A DNA stretch of 36,909 nucleotides. It comes from an uncultured Opitutia bacterium. Its GTDB lineage: Bacteria; Verrucomicrobiota; Verrucomicrobiia; Opitutales; Opitutaceae. A program made the position numbers and the translations under genes. Below the pieces are notes generated by a model. The model was not told the origin of the DNA. It made no database searches and saw nothing but the letters and a program-made list of their open reading frames with translations. The DNA is taken from positions 1 to 36,909 of the forward strand of contig CAIMAQ010000063.1 of the NCBI GenBank assembly GCA_903839035.1. The letters run 5' to 3'. Below are positions 1 through 8,072 of the stretch, one piece after another. How positions within the stretch are numbered: the first letter of the stretch is position 1; every line of letters starts with the position of its first letter.

Positions 1-89
1 GGACCACGCAACTGGATGGCCCGAAGGACGAGCCTCGGTGGGTCCACGTCCTGGCGCTGCAATTGGCTGATCGGTCCTCGCGCGGGCGA

Positions 90-380
90 TCAATAGTCGA
101 CCGCACTATCCCGGTCGCCTTCGCGCTGGTCGTGCCAGCCCACCAGCTTGCCCTCTTGAAAGATCAGGCTGCGGTCCGCGCTGTTGCCGTATTTGTCGTG
201 GCCGCGGAGCGTGTACACAAACACGTCGCCGTGGTCATCGACGGGGCGCCCGTAGGCCTGCTTCACGTCCGCTTGGATGTCTCCCATGCGACTGTGCTGA
301 GCCTCGGCCTTCGCCGCACGTTCTGAAGCCGGCGGCCACCCCGCCAGTCCCTCGGCGCACTTGCGCCGAAGGCCTGTCAC
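90..380 (-). CDS. Truncated paralogue of the BamE-like protein at 6598-7479
   Basis: A 96-residue reading frame whose last ~65 residues align closely with the C-terminus of the 293-residue protein encoded at 6598-7479. Both contain QAYGRP, then FxYxLRGHDKYGN and ADR, then DQREG, and both stop at nearly the same place (AVDY versus AVDH). The shared region looks like a small BamE/SmpA-type module (a 'GMTKQQV' helix followed by a beta hairpin that often reads glycine-rich). Unlike the long copy, this one has no signal peptide and neither of the two RNGTV-type repeats. The first ~30 residues look like unselected sequence, so the real start could be the internal Met at 287. It may be a decaying remnant of a duplication rather than an expressed gene. 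Function is unknown. Confidence 0.5.
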   Translation of the reverse strand: MTGLRRKCAEGLAGWPPASERAAKAEAQHSRMGDIQADVKQAYGRPVDDHGDVFVYTLRGHDKYGNSADRSLIFQEGKLVGWHDQREGDRDSAVDY

Positions 381-489
381 GCCAAATCAAGCATACCTCG
401 GTTTGGCGGCACTCGCTGAAGTGGAGCCGCGTGTCGTCCAATCTGCTGGGCGGACGGTAGACGGTCGCTGTGTGGAGGTGGCCGCAAAT

Positions 490-3381
490 TTACCCGGCTA
501 GCTCCAGCCGTACCGTCCCTGCCACGACATCGCCGCCTTTGAGCGGGTGCCGCGGGATGACTTGCTCCTTGAAATAGGCTTCCGCGCCCTCGTTGGCGTA
601 GTCTGCAATCAAGAGGCCGACATCACGCTCATTCACCCAGGCCCGGACGTGCTGCCGCCCCGCGGAGATGATTCGAATTCCTTTCCCACTCTCGCTAAGC
701 AGCGCCGCTTCGAGGATATTCATCTTGGTTGAGCGGAAATCATTGGTCCCATGGACAGAGGCATCCTCGCTCCACGGTCGGGTCGGCGGGGTGCGTGGTC
801 CGGCCAAGCCAGGCGTCTCCGTGCTCGGGGCAAAGGCCCGCGTTGTTCCCGTTGGCCGGCCAATATGATCGGCCGGATAGAAGCTCCAGCGCGCCCGGCG
901 TCGCCAGGATAGTGTCTGACAGGTCAAAGGCAGGCCGAACCCGACCCCGATTTGGCGCGGATCAATCGAGGTGCCCTCGAGAATCGTAAAGCGGTAGTTC
1001 ACCGTCATGGCACCTCCCCTGCCCACGTGCAGGGTGAATCCGCCAGTTGCCTCACGATACGCGCCGGCAATCTGCAGTTCGACCTCCCCAGCCGAGACCC
1101 GTGCTGAGATACCGCTGAGCTTCCAGTCGGAGCAGGAATCGGAGAAGGGCGTGATGTCACCCGTGGGCCCCGTCATCTGAACACTGCCGCCATTGTCGGG
1201 ATTGAGTGGCAGGATGAAGAGCTCCGGTCCGCGAGTCAGGATCTCCCCTTTGTCCCCCTTGCTGGCCGTCATGCCCCCCGTCTTGGAATCGACTGATAGC
1301 GAGAAATCAGGTCCGTGGATGATAAAAGACTGAGCGGTCTCAACCAGACTGACCGCTCCGGTAGTTGGCGCCGGTTGGAGCGAGACCTCAGGGGTGCGGT
1401 GACCGAGCTCAATCTGCCATTCGTCGACCACAAAGCCACGGGGACTGATCGCTTTGAGTTCGAGGAGTTCCCCCTCTGGCTTCGGTTCCTCTACAGGAAT
1501 CTCCAAATTCCCAACGCCTCCCGCCGGGGCGGTCACCTTGACCGAACCCGATTGCGCGCCGCGCTTCCAGGTGAAGCAAATCTCCGCCAGGTCGGTAAAA
1601 TTATGCCGGTTCTCAATCGCGATCATGAGCGGCCGGCCGCGGACTGGCTGCGGCAGGCTGCGCGTGAGGAGGCGCAGCGGGGAAAAGATCTTCCGCATGT
1701 GCCAGTATTCTGGCTTGGGCCGGCGCCAGCCATCGATCGGGCCCCAGGTGCCATAACCCACGGTCTCGCCGCTGGGCAGAAAGAACGTGTCATCAATCGC
1801 AGCCCAGAGCGATCCGCCGAGTACAGTCGGAGCCTGATACATCAGTTCGTGCATCATTTCCAACCCCGCGCCCCAGAGTTCGCGCAAGGAGGGATCCGTA
1901 AGCAATTCACGCCGGTTGTAGGCATTGAGGTGACAATATTCGCCAAACAAAACCGGCCGGGTCATCTGGGCCGCATCCGTTGCCCCAGTGGGGCCAGGGT
2001 AATGATTGACCGCGATGGGCAGTTCGGTGGATCCGTGATTATTGTCCGGACCCCAGCACTGGTCATGAAAGGTTGTGGGGAGTGTAGGGTCGGCCTGCCG
2101 GACCAACTCGTGGACCTGCGCAAACAGGGGGCTCCAGGCCGACTCATTGGCCAATGAACGAATAATAACCGCGGGGTGATTCGGATAACCGTGGACCGTC
2201 TCCAGGTTGGCCTGGGCCAATCGCCGGAAGACGGCTTCATCCTGCGGTGTCGCCGTCCCCACCCAGCAGAGGGGCGCCTCCAACTCAACGAAGAGTCCCA
2301 GCCGATCGCATTCGGCCAGGAATTCCTCCGCCGGCGGATAGTGGGAGGTGCGGATGAAGTTGCAGTTGCCGTCGCGGAACCGCTCGGCGTCCAGGCGCCA
2401 CAACTCCGGGGTCAGGGATCGGCCCAGCAGTGGATGGGTCTCATGGCGGCAGACGCCAAAGAGCTTGAGGGCCGAGCCGTTGACCAAAACTCGCTGCCCA
2501 CGCACCTCCACCTGGCGAAACCCAAAGGTCGCCTTGGCGCGCATTGCGTCTCCGGCATTATCTTTGGCCACCAACGTGAGCGCATGCAGTTGGGGGTGCT
2601 CGCTGTCCCATTTGCCCGGGTTGCTGACGGGAAGATTAACGATCACTTTGCGTTCTTCCCCGGGAGCCAGATCCACCCACACCGCATCCTTGGTGACGAG
2701 TGGCGCCCCGCTGCCCTCCGCGGCTGCTATGGCCAACGTCACGGTCCCGGAGGAAGGACCGGACGATTGATTGCGCACGACAAATTCCGCGGTCGCCACC
2801 GCATTGCAAAATCCGGCGTCAAACGTCGTCGTGATTGTGAGACCCGCGAGATGCACGGCGGGGACGCTGAATAGCTGCACCTTGCGACTGATCCCGCCCA
2901 GGGGGTGTCCGGCATACTGCGACCCGCAGGCCAGGCGATCAAGCTGGGACTCCGATTGCACGCTCACCAAGAGCGTGTTTACGCCGGGTCGGGCCGCATC
3001 GGTGATGTCGCATTCGAAAGGAACAAAGCCGCCTTCGTGGCTTCCGACGGAGACACCGTTCACCCAAATCTGGCACCAGCTATAGACCGCGGAGAAGCGC
3101 AGTTTGATCCGGCGATCCTTGACGCGGTCCAGGTTGAAGGTGCGAAAATACGCGGCGGGGCTCTCCGGTGTGACCGTGAATCCCTGCATCACCCATTCGC
3201 CAGGCACCTGAATATTTTTCCACTCGTCAGCGAGGTCGGCGGTGACAGCGGAGATGTCGGCAGGCAAACCCGGCAGGAATTTCCATGTTCCACTCAGATC
3301 CACCGGGATTGCCACGGTGCCAGCCACCTGCAGCGGGCGCAGCGTCAACGGCCTCACCATTACAGGACAGAGGAAGGACAT
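490..3381 (-). CDS. Glycoside hydrolase family 2 (beta-galactosidase-like)
   Basis: Large GH2 enzyme of about 963 residues, expected to cleave terminal beta-linked sugars (galactoside, glucuronide or mannoside) from oligosaccharides. Order of domains: jelly-roll sugar-binding domain (DLSGTWKF to about residue 180), Ig-like domain, then a TIM barrel with the family motif FGVCRHETHP, the acid/base glutamate in SLANESAW (about E413) and the nucleophile in LFGEYCHLN (about E481). The C-terminal region contains the small-chain-like domain (SWRRRARWSFYPADHIGRP). A longer frame begins with GTG at 3504, but homology starts only at DLSGTWKF, so the ATG at 3381 is preferred; Met at 3360 is a further option. 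No clear signal peptide is visible, so location is uncertain. Substrate cannot be read from sequence alone. Confidence 0.88.
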   Translation of the reverse strand: MSFLCPVMVRPLTLRPLQVAGTVAIPVDLSGTWKFLPGLPADISAVTADLADEWKNIQVPGEWVMQGFTVTPESPAAYFRTFNLDRVKDRRIKLRFSAVYSWCQIWVNGVSVGSHEGGFVPFECDITDAARPGVNTLLVSVQSESQLDRLACGSQYAGHPLGGISRKVQLFSVPAVHLAGLTITTTFDAGFCNAVATAEFVVRNQSSGPSSGTVTLAIAAAEGSGAPLVTKDAVWVDLAPGEERKVIVNLPVSNPGKWDSEHPQLHALTLVAKDNAGDAMRAKATFGFRQVEVRGQRVLVNGSALKLFGVCRHETHPLLGRSLTPELWRLDAERFRDGNCNFIRTSHYPPAEEFLAECDRLGLFVELEAPLCWVGTATPQDEAVFRRLAQANLETVHGYPNHPAVIIRSLANESAWSPLFAQVHELVRQADPTLPTTFHDQCWGPDNNHGSTELPIAVNHYPGPTGATDAAQMTRPVLFGEYCHLNAYNRRELLTDPSLRELWGAGLEMMHELMYQAPTVLGGSLWAAIDDTFFLPSGETVGYGTWGPIDGWRRPKPEYWHMRKIFSPLRLLTRSLPQPVRGRPLMIAIENRHNFTDLAEICFTWKRGAQSGSVKVTAPAGGVGNLEIPVEEPKPEGELLELKAISPRGFVVDEWQIELGHRTPEVSLQPAPTTGAVSLVETAQSFIIHGPDFSLSVDSKTGGMTASKGDKGEILTRGPELFILPLNPDNGGSVQMTGPTGDITPFSDSCSDWKLSGISARVSAGEVELQIAGAYREATGGFTLHVGRGGAMTVNYRFTILEGTSIDPRQIGVGFGLPLTCQTLSWRRRARWSFYPADHIGRPTGTTRAFAPSTETPGLAGPRTPPTRPWSEDASVHGTNDFRSTKMNILEAALLSESGKGIRIISAGRQHVRAWVNERDVGLLIADYANEGAEAYFKEQVIPRHPLKGGDVVAGTVRLELAG

Positions 3382-3528
3382 CGGTAACGCCTGATGGTCG
3401 AGGAAATGACGTGAAGTATCGGATGGGTCCACCGTTGGTCGGGCACAGGGCGGCCTGTCCTCATCTCTTTCAAAAGTTTCGGCTGCAAAGCCGGCGCTGC
3501 GCACGACCCCGCAAAGTGCGCCGGCGGG

Positions 3529-4287
3529 TCAGATCCCGTTCAGCCACTTGGCAATGGGAAGCCAGGCCGGCCACCAGAAGATTTGGTTGGTGATAATCTG
3601 ACTCACCAACACAAAGGCGAAGCCCGGCAGGAAGACCGGGTGAATCCGCCGCCGCGTGACGACATCGTAAACGATCAAGGCGACAATCATCAGGTCGTAG
3701 CACACCCAACCTGTGCGAACCGTGTCATAGACCGACGCATGCTGGGCGGTTCCGCCCCACAGGAAAGGGAACATGGGACCGATCCAGCGGGCGAAGCCGA
3801 CCGGCAGTAACACGGCCGTGGTCATGAGCATCAGCCGCTTGTGCGTCGCAGGCGACTTGCGCTGCGCCAGTCCAAACCAGGCCAAAACGCCGAACAGCAA
3901 CAGGTCCATGAAGATCACAATCGTGAAGTTAGCCTCCTCCACCCCCGCCGCAAAATGATACCGCCGCATGACGTAGTTCGTTATGAGCCCAAGCACCACC
4001 ATGACCGGGACCAAGCCCGCCGCGGTCATGCCGAGCCGCATGTGCAGCGCGGCCCGCTTGGACTTGATCAGCCAAATTTGCACGGTGAACAAGATCATCC
4101 AGCCAAAAAACACGGCGGCATGAACATGCACGATCCAGGGCAGGAACGGGGTCTTGCCCGCAAGGTGCGACAGAAAGAGCGGGCCAAAACCCATCAAGAG
4201 TGAAATCCACGCGATGGTCGTCCAGATCAGGTAGAACGCGTGGTCCCAAGGATGGGAAGCGGCAAATGGGGGGGAGGTTTTTTCCAT
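3529..4287 (-). CDS. Multi-pass membrane protein of unknown function
   Basis: About 252 residues with six or seven hydrophobic segments (WTTIAWISLLMGFGPLFL, FFGWMILFTVQIWLI, GLVPVMVVLGLI, FTIVIFMDLLLFGVLAWFGLA and others). Histidines sit at regular places near the membrane faces: HPWDHAFY at the N-terminus, HVHAAVFFGW, RAALHMRLG and ATHKRLML. The pattern of conserved-looking histidines next to helices resembles haem- or quinone-linked membrane proteins, but I cannot name a family. The frame extends upstream to 4377, with a proline-rich leader; the ATG at 4287 (MEKTSPPF) places the first helix at a normal distance. It lies just upstream of the GH2 gene in the same direction with a gap of about 150 bases, so co-transcription is possible but not evident. 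Confidence 0.7.
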   Translation of the reverse strand: MEKTSPPFAASHPWDHAFYLIWTTIAWISLLMGFGPLFLSHLAGKTPFLPWIVHVHAAVFFGWMILFTVQIWLIKSKRAALHMRLGMTAAGLVPVMVVLGLITNYVMRRYHFAAGVEEANFTIVIFMDLLLFGVLAWFGLAQRKSPATHKRLMLMTTAVLLPVGFARWIGPMFPFLWGGTAQHASVYDTVRTGWVCYDLMIVALIVYDVVTRRRIHPVFLPGFAFVLVSQIITNQIFWWPAWLPIAKWLNGI

Positions 4288-4663
4288 GGGAGCAGCAGAC
4301 GGATGTTTTTGGGGAGCACGCGATACGTCGCCCGCTTGGGACATTTGCAAAGCTGGGGGCAGCGGCCAAGGCGTCAACGCGCATTAAATGACCATTCCCC
4401 AGTCTGGGTCCCCAAGAGCTGGACCGCGATTGGCGAAACCTCGACGCCATGAGGGAACTGCCGCCAAGCATTTCGCGAAAAATGCGGCGCAACGGATCCG
4501 TGAGCGCGAGCGGGCTTTGTCTATGAACCTGTTCATTCTAAAAAAGATAACTACGGCGGATTGCTGATTTTGGTAGTGATTTGCCCGTAACTCAAACACA
4601 GTTGAGCTGCTTTAGTTTGTTAGCTACTCCCCGAACCACGAAATACTAAAAAGAACCAGAAAT
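4288..4663. other. Intergenic stretch, no gene seen
   Basis: About 375 bases between the divergent genes at 3529-4287 and 4664-4927. The part next to 4664 is clearly more AT-rich than the surrounding sequence. Only small inverted repeats are visible, for example CTCAA/TTGAG around 4590-4610. It must hold the promoters of both flanking genes, but I cannot place -35/-10 boxes with confidence. Confidence 0.4.
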
Positions 4664-4927
4664 ATGAAACACCTCCTCATCCGCCACAAAGTTGCTGATT
4701 TCGCAAAATGGAAAAAAGGCTATAACGCCCACGCTCCTGCGCGACGGTCTGCCGGGCTTCAGGACCTGCATTTGCTCCGCAGTATTGAGGACTCAAACGA
4801 AGTTGTGCTCCTGTTTTCCGTGGCAAGTGTCGCGAAGGCGAAAGCATTGATATCTTCAGCGGAGATGCGCCTCGCTATGAAGAATGCCGGAGTAATCGGA
4901 AAGCCGGACTTGGTAATCTTGAAATAG
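4664..4927 (+). CDS. Small dimeric alpha/beta-barrel-like protein (ABM-like)
   Basis: An 87-residue protein beginning MKHLLIRHKVADFAKWKKGY. The pattern of short beta strand (HLLIRHKV), DFAKWKKGYNAHAPARRSAG helix and loop, strand (DLHLLRSIED), strand (EVVLLFSV) and a helix with AEMRLAMKNAGV matches the ferredoxin-like fold of antibiotic-biosynthesis-monooxygenase and related dimeric-barrel proteins. Members act as small oxygenases, cyclases or have no known activity, so no reaction is assigned. The gene has lower GC than its neighbours and sits in the AT-rich patch with the transposase fragment, which suggests acquisition by transfer. Upstream AAAAAGAACCAG is only a weak ribosome-binding site. 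Confidence 0.7.
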   Translation: MKHLLIRHKVADFAKWKKGYNAHAPARRSAGLQDLHLLRSIEDSNEVVLLFSVASVAKAKALISSAEMRLAMKNAGVIGKPDLVILK

Positions 4928-5004
4928 TCTCAGAACGGCCGGACTCACCAGTAGGAAGGAGAAGGCGGGTGCAGGATTCCCCGTCTTATGAAAATCAAAA
5001 TACC

Positions 5005-5047
5005 GGCCGCAGGGCGGCCTGGGTGACACTAATCCGTGTCACCCAGG
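5005..5047. repeat. Two adjacent perfect inverted repeats
   Basis: The first hairpin has 6-base arms GGCCGC/GCGGCC (5005-5010 and 5014-5019, 3-base loop). The second has perfect 12-base arms CCTGGGTGACAC/GTGTCACCCAGG (5018-5029 and 5036-5047) around a 6-base loop TAATCC; the two overlap by two bases. They lie about 80 bases downstream of the stop codon at 4927. The following sequence ACTATTTAATAT is AT-rich but has no T run, so a terminator is possible but not proven; an insertion-sequence end or a dispersed palindromic repeat are alternatives. Confidence 0.7.
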
Positions 5048-5280
5048 ACTATTTAATATATCCATGCCCTGACTGTCGGGGGCGCTCGAACCGAGGATCG
5101 GCAAAAGATTGGCCGGCTTCCCATGACGGGAAGTAAAGTGCGCGATGCCAGCCTGCCGTCGTACCAGCTCGTCCAGCCCGCAGGAGTAGTGCGCCGGGCA
5201 GCGGGAGCTGATGACCGGCAAACCACCCGACTGCGCGTCCGCCGGCGCAAAGCCGTGAAAAACTAAATCTAGCTAGCGCG

Positions 5281-5386
5281 ATCCTATCGAGTCGCGACAG
5301 ATTGCTCCCGGCGTGGCGCCATCCCGGGAACTCTGCAAACGCCGTTCGTTGTAGAACTCGAAATAGGCCTCAAGCCGGGCATACGA
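5281..5386 (-). mobile_element. Remnant of IS3-family transposase (integrase core C-terminus)
   Basis: Reading the minus strand from 5383 gives YARLEAYFEFYNERRLQSS, followed by RDGATPGA. This matches the well-known end of IS3-type OrfB/rve integrase domains, where a helix ExYFxFYNxxR is followed by RxHSSLxxxTPxE. An in-frame TGA lies directly upstream (5387-5389), and no other part of the catalytic core is present, so only a small piece survives. It marks past insertion activity between the small barrel protein and the HPP gene. Confidence 0.65.
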
Positions 5387-5421
5387 TCATAACCGGCATC
5401 AGCTCATGCCTTATACCCGGA

Positions 5422-6138
5422 TTAGAGCCAAAATTCCGGATACCTTCTCCACCTGACCGCATTGTTGGCTATCAACCCCACAAGCAACATGATCAGTGTG
5501 CCGGTCAAGACCGGGCAGAGGACGAAGGTAAAACCAAGTCGGTGAATTTTTTCTCCCCCGATCACCGCAATGAGCGCCGTGGCGCCTCCGGGCGGATGAA
5601 TCGTCCGGGTTAGATGCATCAACGCAATCGCGGTGGCCACGGCAAACGCCGCCCCAATCCAGGGGGTTTGCGAAAAGAGCTGGCAGGAAGCGACGCCGAC
5701 AATGGCCCCAATAAGTTGCCCGCCGACAAAGTTTCTGGGTTGCGCCAAAGGGCTGTTGCTAACTCCGTATATCAAAACCGCGGAGGCGCCAAAGGAACCC
5801 ATGATCAACAAGATGTCCTTTTGGGAAAATATTGCGTCATTTAGCCACGCCACCAAACCGATTCCCGCAAAGGCGGCAAGCCACGACCAAGCGATCTCTT
5901 TTATGTGAGTGCGGCGTGACGGTTCGCTCAAAGGGCGCAGCCATTTCAGCCATCCCTCACGTTCGACGTTTTGCCCTTTTGATTTCGAGAATTGTTTAGC
6001 TGTTCTGGAATGAACTAGATGATAAAGCTTCGAGAAGTCGTGTGGGGTTATATCCAGAAACCCATCAATTTCTGCCATCGCTTCTCTTATCTCATGCTCT
6101 GTCGGCTCCAGCTCTGCTGGAACAATTTTTGGTTTCAT
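5422..6138 (-). CDS. HPP family integral membrane protein
   Basis: 238 residues. A hydrophilic N-terminal part (about residues 1-75, with ITPHDFSKLYHLVHSR) precedes four transmembrane segments: WSWLAAFAGIGLVAWL, ILLIMGSFGASAVLIYG, LIGAIVGVASCQLF and WIGAAFAVATAIALMHL with a final FVLCPVLTGTLIMLLVGL segment. The signature IHPPGGATALIAV is that of the HPP family, and SPLAQPRNFVGGQ is another family motif. HPP proteins in cyanobacteria and plants have been linked to nitrite transport into plastids, but most bacterial members are uncharacterised and many carry CBS domains, absent here. The gene lies in an AT-richer patch beside a transposase fragment. No Shine-Dalgarno sequence is visible before the ATG. 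Confidence 0.88.
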   Translation of the reverse strand: MKPKIVPAELEPTEHEIREAMAEIDGFLDITPHDFSKLYHLVHSRTAKQFSKSKGQNVEREGWLKWLRPLSEPSRRTHIKEIAWSWLAAFAGIGLVAWLNDAIFSQKDILLIMGSFGASAVLIYGVSNSPLAQPRNFVGGQLIGAIVGVASCQLFSQTPWIGAAFAVATAIALMHLTRTIHPPGGATALIAVIGGEKIHRLGFTFVLCPVLTGTLIMLLVGLIANNAVRWRRYPEFWL

Positions 6139-6597
6139 AAAAGTTTTTATCTTTGTTTCCGATGATTCCGCCAGTGGACGCAGCAGATCTGCGTGGGGCC
6201 TGCCATCCCTCTTCTACCTCCCCTTGGGTGCGGACCCGCGGGTCGCCACGGCAAAAGCGAAGGTGCAACTCACCCACCGCAAGCATTGCAGTGCTATTAC
6301 TGACCTTGTAACCGGTATATAGTGGCGCTTATGGATTGGTCATTGGGCTGCGACCAACAAACGCACACAAGTTTCAATCCAGAGTAATGATTATACTGCC
6401 TATGCGTATGTTTATCTTTGGTTCTGGGTACAATTAACTGTTCAGCCTGATACATGATTCTGCCGCGCTGACAGAGGAGATCGCCTACCGCGGGAAGTGA
6501 CGCGTTGGCCCGGAGCAGCACGCCAGATCGCAGGGCACTGAGTCGGCGGTGAAATCAGTAAGCCCCCGGCAGGCATTCCTCCTTCCCGCGACGGAGA
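6139..6597. other. Intergenic stretch, no gene seen
   Basis: About 460 bases between the start of the HPP gene and the stop of the BamE-like gene. The centre (6290-6450) is AT-rich for this genome. Small open frames occur but none has believable protein-like composition. A 12-base perfect palindrome GACCCGCGGGTC lies near 6234-6245. The HPP promoter should be in the first 100 bases above 6138. Confidence 0.4.
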
Positions 6598-7479
6598 TCA
6601 GTGGTCCACGGCCCCGTTGGGCTCCCCTTCGCGCTGGTCCCGCCAGCTGGCAAGGAGGCCGTCCTTGAACACCAGCATCCGGTCCGCGGCGTTGCCATAC
6701 TTGTCGTGGCCACGGAGGACGTAGAAAAACGTGTCGCCGCTGTCAGTCGGCGGCCGGCCGTAGGCTTGGATCACCTGCTGTTTCGTCATGCCCTTGACCA
6801 GGTAATGAAAGGAAAGGCCGTTGCTGATCTCCTCGGCTCTTTTCTCGGCCTCTTCACGCGCCGCGTCATCCCCCGCCTGCTTGCCCTTCTCGTCCTGTGA
6901 CGCCGCGCCCTGCCCAACGGAGCTGTTGGCGTCTTCCTTCGCCTGACGCGCGAGTGCCTCGTCCTTGCGCGCCTCGAAGATTACCCGCTGCTCGGGGGAG
7001 ATGTTTTTGAGCCTGACCGACACAATACCGCCCTGATAGCTGATCAGCACCGCATTCGTGTCCCAGCGGGTGACGCTGGACTTATGCATGACAAAGCCAT
7101 TGGTCAGCTTGATCTCCGTGGGTAGCTCGGCCGTGGCCAGCTTGGGATCCGCCGGGGCCGCAGCCACGCCAGATGCCGTCGCGGCCGCCACCGGGGATTT
7201 CACCACCGCCGGGGCTAGGTCGGCCCGCATCTCATCGGGCAGTTGGGTGAGTAAGATTGAGCCTTTCCCGCCCTCCCACCGGGCGATGATCGTCGTGGCC
7301 CCAACAGCTACCACCGTGACATCGTGTAGGACCGTGCCATTGCGCAGTCGGACCTCGGGTATTTGCCGGCCGCGGGCATATGGCGCCCCCTGACCCGCGG
7401 CAGCACACACCGCATACGTCACGGCAATCAGCACGGCCCGAAGCAGGGCTAATGCCTTCGTTTTAGGTGCGAAATTCAC
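6598..7479 (-). CDS. Exported protein with two RNGTV repeats and BamE-like C-terminus
   Basis: 293 residues, GTG start. Residues 1-31 form a signal peptide (AVLIAVTYAVCAAAGQGA). Two SH3-like repeats follow: EVRLRNGTVLHDVTVVAV at about 42-86 and EIKLTNGFVMHKSSVTRW at about 121-165, each ending in a similar L-P/I-xPExR element. A charged, low-complexity helical linker (ARKDEALARQAKEDANSS to EEAEKRAEE) leads to a BamE/SmpA-like module containing KGMTKQQVIQAYGRP and YVLRGHDKYGNAADR. Such modules are found in small periplasmic or outer-membrane-associated proteins; no specific partner can be named. Its C-terminal module also occurs as a separate truncated copy at 90-380. Upstream GGTGGAGC is unusually close to the start codon. 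Confidence 0.75.
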   Translation of the reverse strand: MNFAPKTKALALLRAVLIAVTYAVCAAAGQGAPYARGRQIPEVRLRNGTVLHDVTVVAVGATTIIARWEGGKGSILLTQLPDEMRADLAPAVVKSPVAAATASGVAAAPADPKLATAELPTEIKLTNGFVMHKSSVTRWDTNAVLISYQGGIVSVRLKNISPEQRVIFEARKDEALARQAKEDANSSVGQGAASQDEKGKQAGDDAAREEAEKRAEEISNGLSFHYLVKGMTKQQVIQAYGRPPTDSGDTFFYVLRGHDKYGNAADRMLVFKDGLLASWRDQREGEPNGAVDH

Positions 7480-7655
7480 GCTCCACCGATGTGAAAAAGC
7501 CGGACCCCGGGCAAATCCATTCGGGCTGCCTACGTGCTTTTCCCCAGTGTATTACAATTCCCGGTTCGTTCGCTCCCAAAGGCCGGTTCCGGATGTAAAC
7601 GGCCGGTCAAAACTACGCCCCAGACGCGAGATTCGGCCCTAAACCCCGCCTGCCC

Positions 7656-8021
7656 CTAGGGCGCAGGATCGGCCGGAAGCAATTCGCTAATTGCGTCGAA
7701 CAGCAGCTTTGAGGTGAAGGGCTTGGCGAGGGTGCGGTTCGCCCCCAGCCCTTCGGCCACATCGAGCCGGGGCTTTCCGCCGCCGGACATTGCGATGATC
7801 TTCAAATTCGGAAATTCCCCGCGCAGCACCCGGATGGTGGGCAACCCGCCGTAGGGCATCATGATGTCTGTGAGAATCAGATCCGCCGGTTCCTCACGGA
7901 AAGCCTTCACGCCTTCAAAACCATTGGTCGTCCCCGTGACACTGTGTCCAGCCTCCGTGAGCATGCGCGCGAGGATATCGCGCAGCATGTCGTCGTCGTC
8001 GATGATGATGATCCGGGCCAT
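7656..8021 (-). CDS. Single-domain response regulator (CheY-like receiver)
   Basis: 121 residues forming just a receiver domain. Key residues are all present: the acidic cluster D8-D11 after strand 1 (IIIIDDDDM), the phosphorylated aspartate D52 in LILTDIMMP, S79 in IIAMSG and K100 in LAKPF. With no output domain it should act by protein-protein contact, as CheY or Spo0F do. Its kinase is not in the window. A good ribosome-binding sequence GCAGGAAAG stands before the ATG, rare among genes here. It lies 51 bases after ndk in the same direction and could be the last gene of a phr-ndk-receiver unit. Confidence 0.93.
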   Translation of the reverse strand: MARIIIIDDDDMLRDILARMLTEAGHSVTGTTNGFEGVKAFREEPADLILTDIMMPYGGLPTIRVLRGEFPNLKIIAMSGGGKPRLDVAEGLGANRTLAKPFTSKLLFDAISELLPADPAP

Positions 8022-8072
8022 GATCTTTCCTGCCTAAACGGGAAAGACTGCCGACGTTCCGCCAAAATGCAA

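Larger units (their letters stand above)
4928..5421. other. Intergenic stretch with hairpins and transposase debris
   Basis: Nearly 500 bases without an intact gene. It contains two adjacent inverted repeats at 5005-5047 and a fragment of an IS3-type transposase at 5281-5386, each listed separately. Between them (5050-5260) a minus-strand frame stays open for about 60-65 codons with no homology I recognise; it ends inside the second hairpin. The whole stretch reads as the scar of one or more insertion events. Confidence 0.5.

Noticed and set aside
5039-5250. Minus-strand frames of 60-65 codons between the hairpins and the transposase fragment
   Set aside because: No recognisable homology and no start signal; probably debris of an insertion.
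5395-5410. Small hairpin GGCAT/ATGCC just after the HPP stop codon
   Set aside because: Only five-base arms and no T run; too weak to call a terminator.
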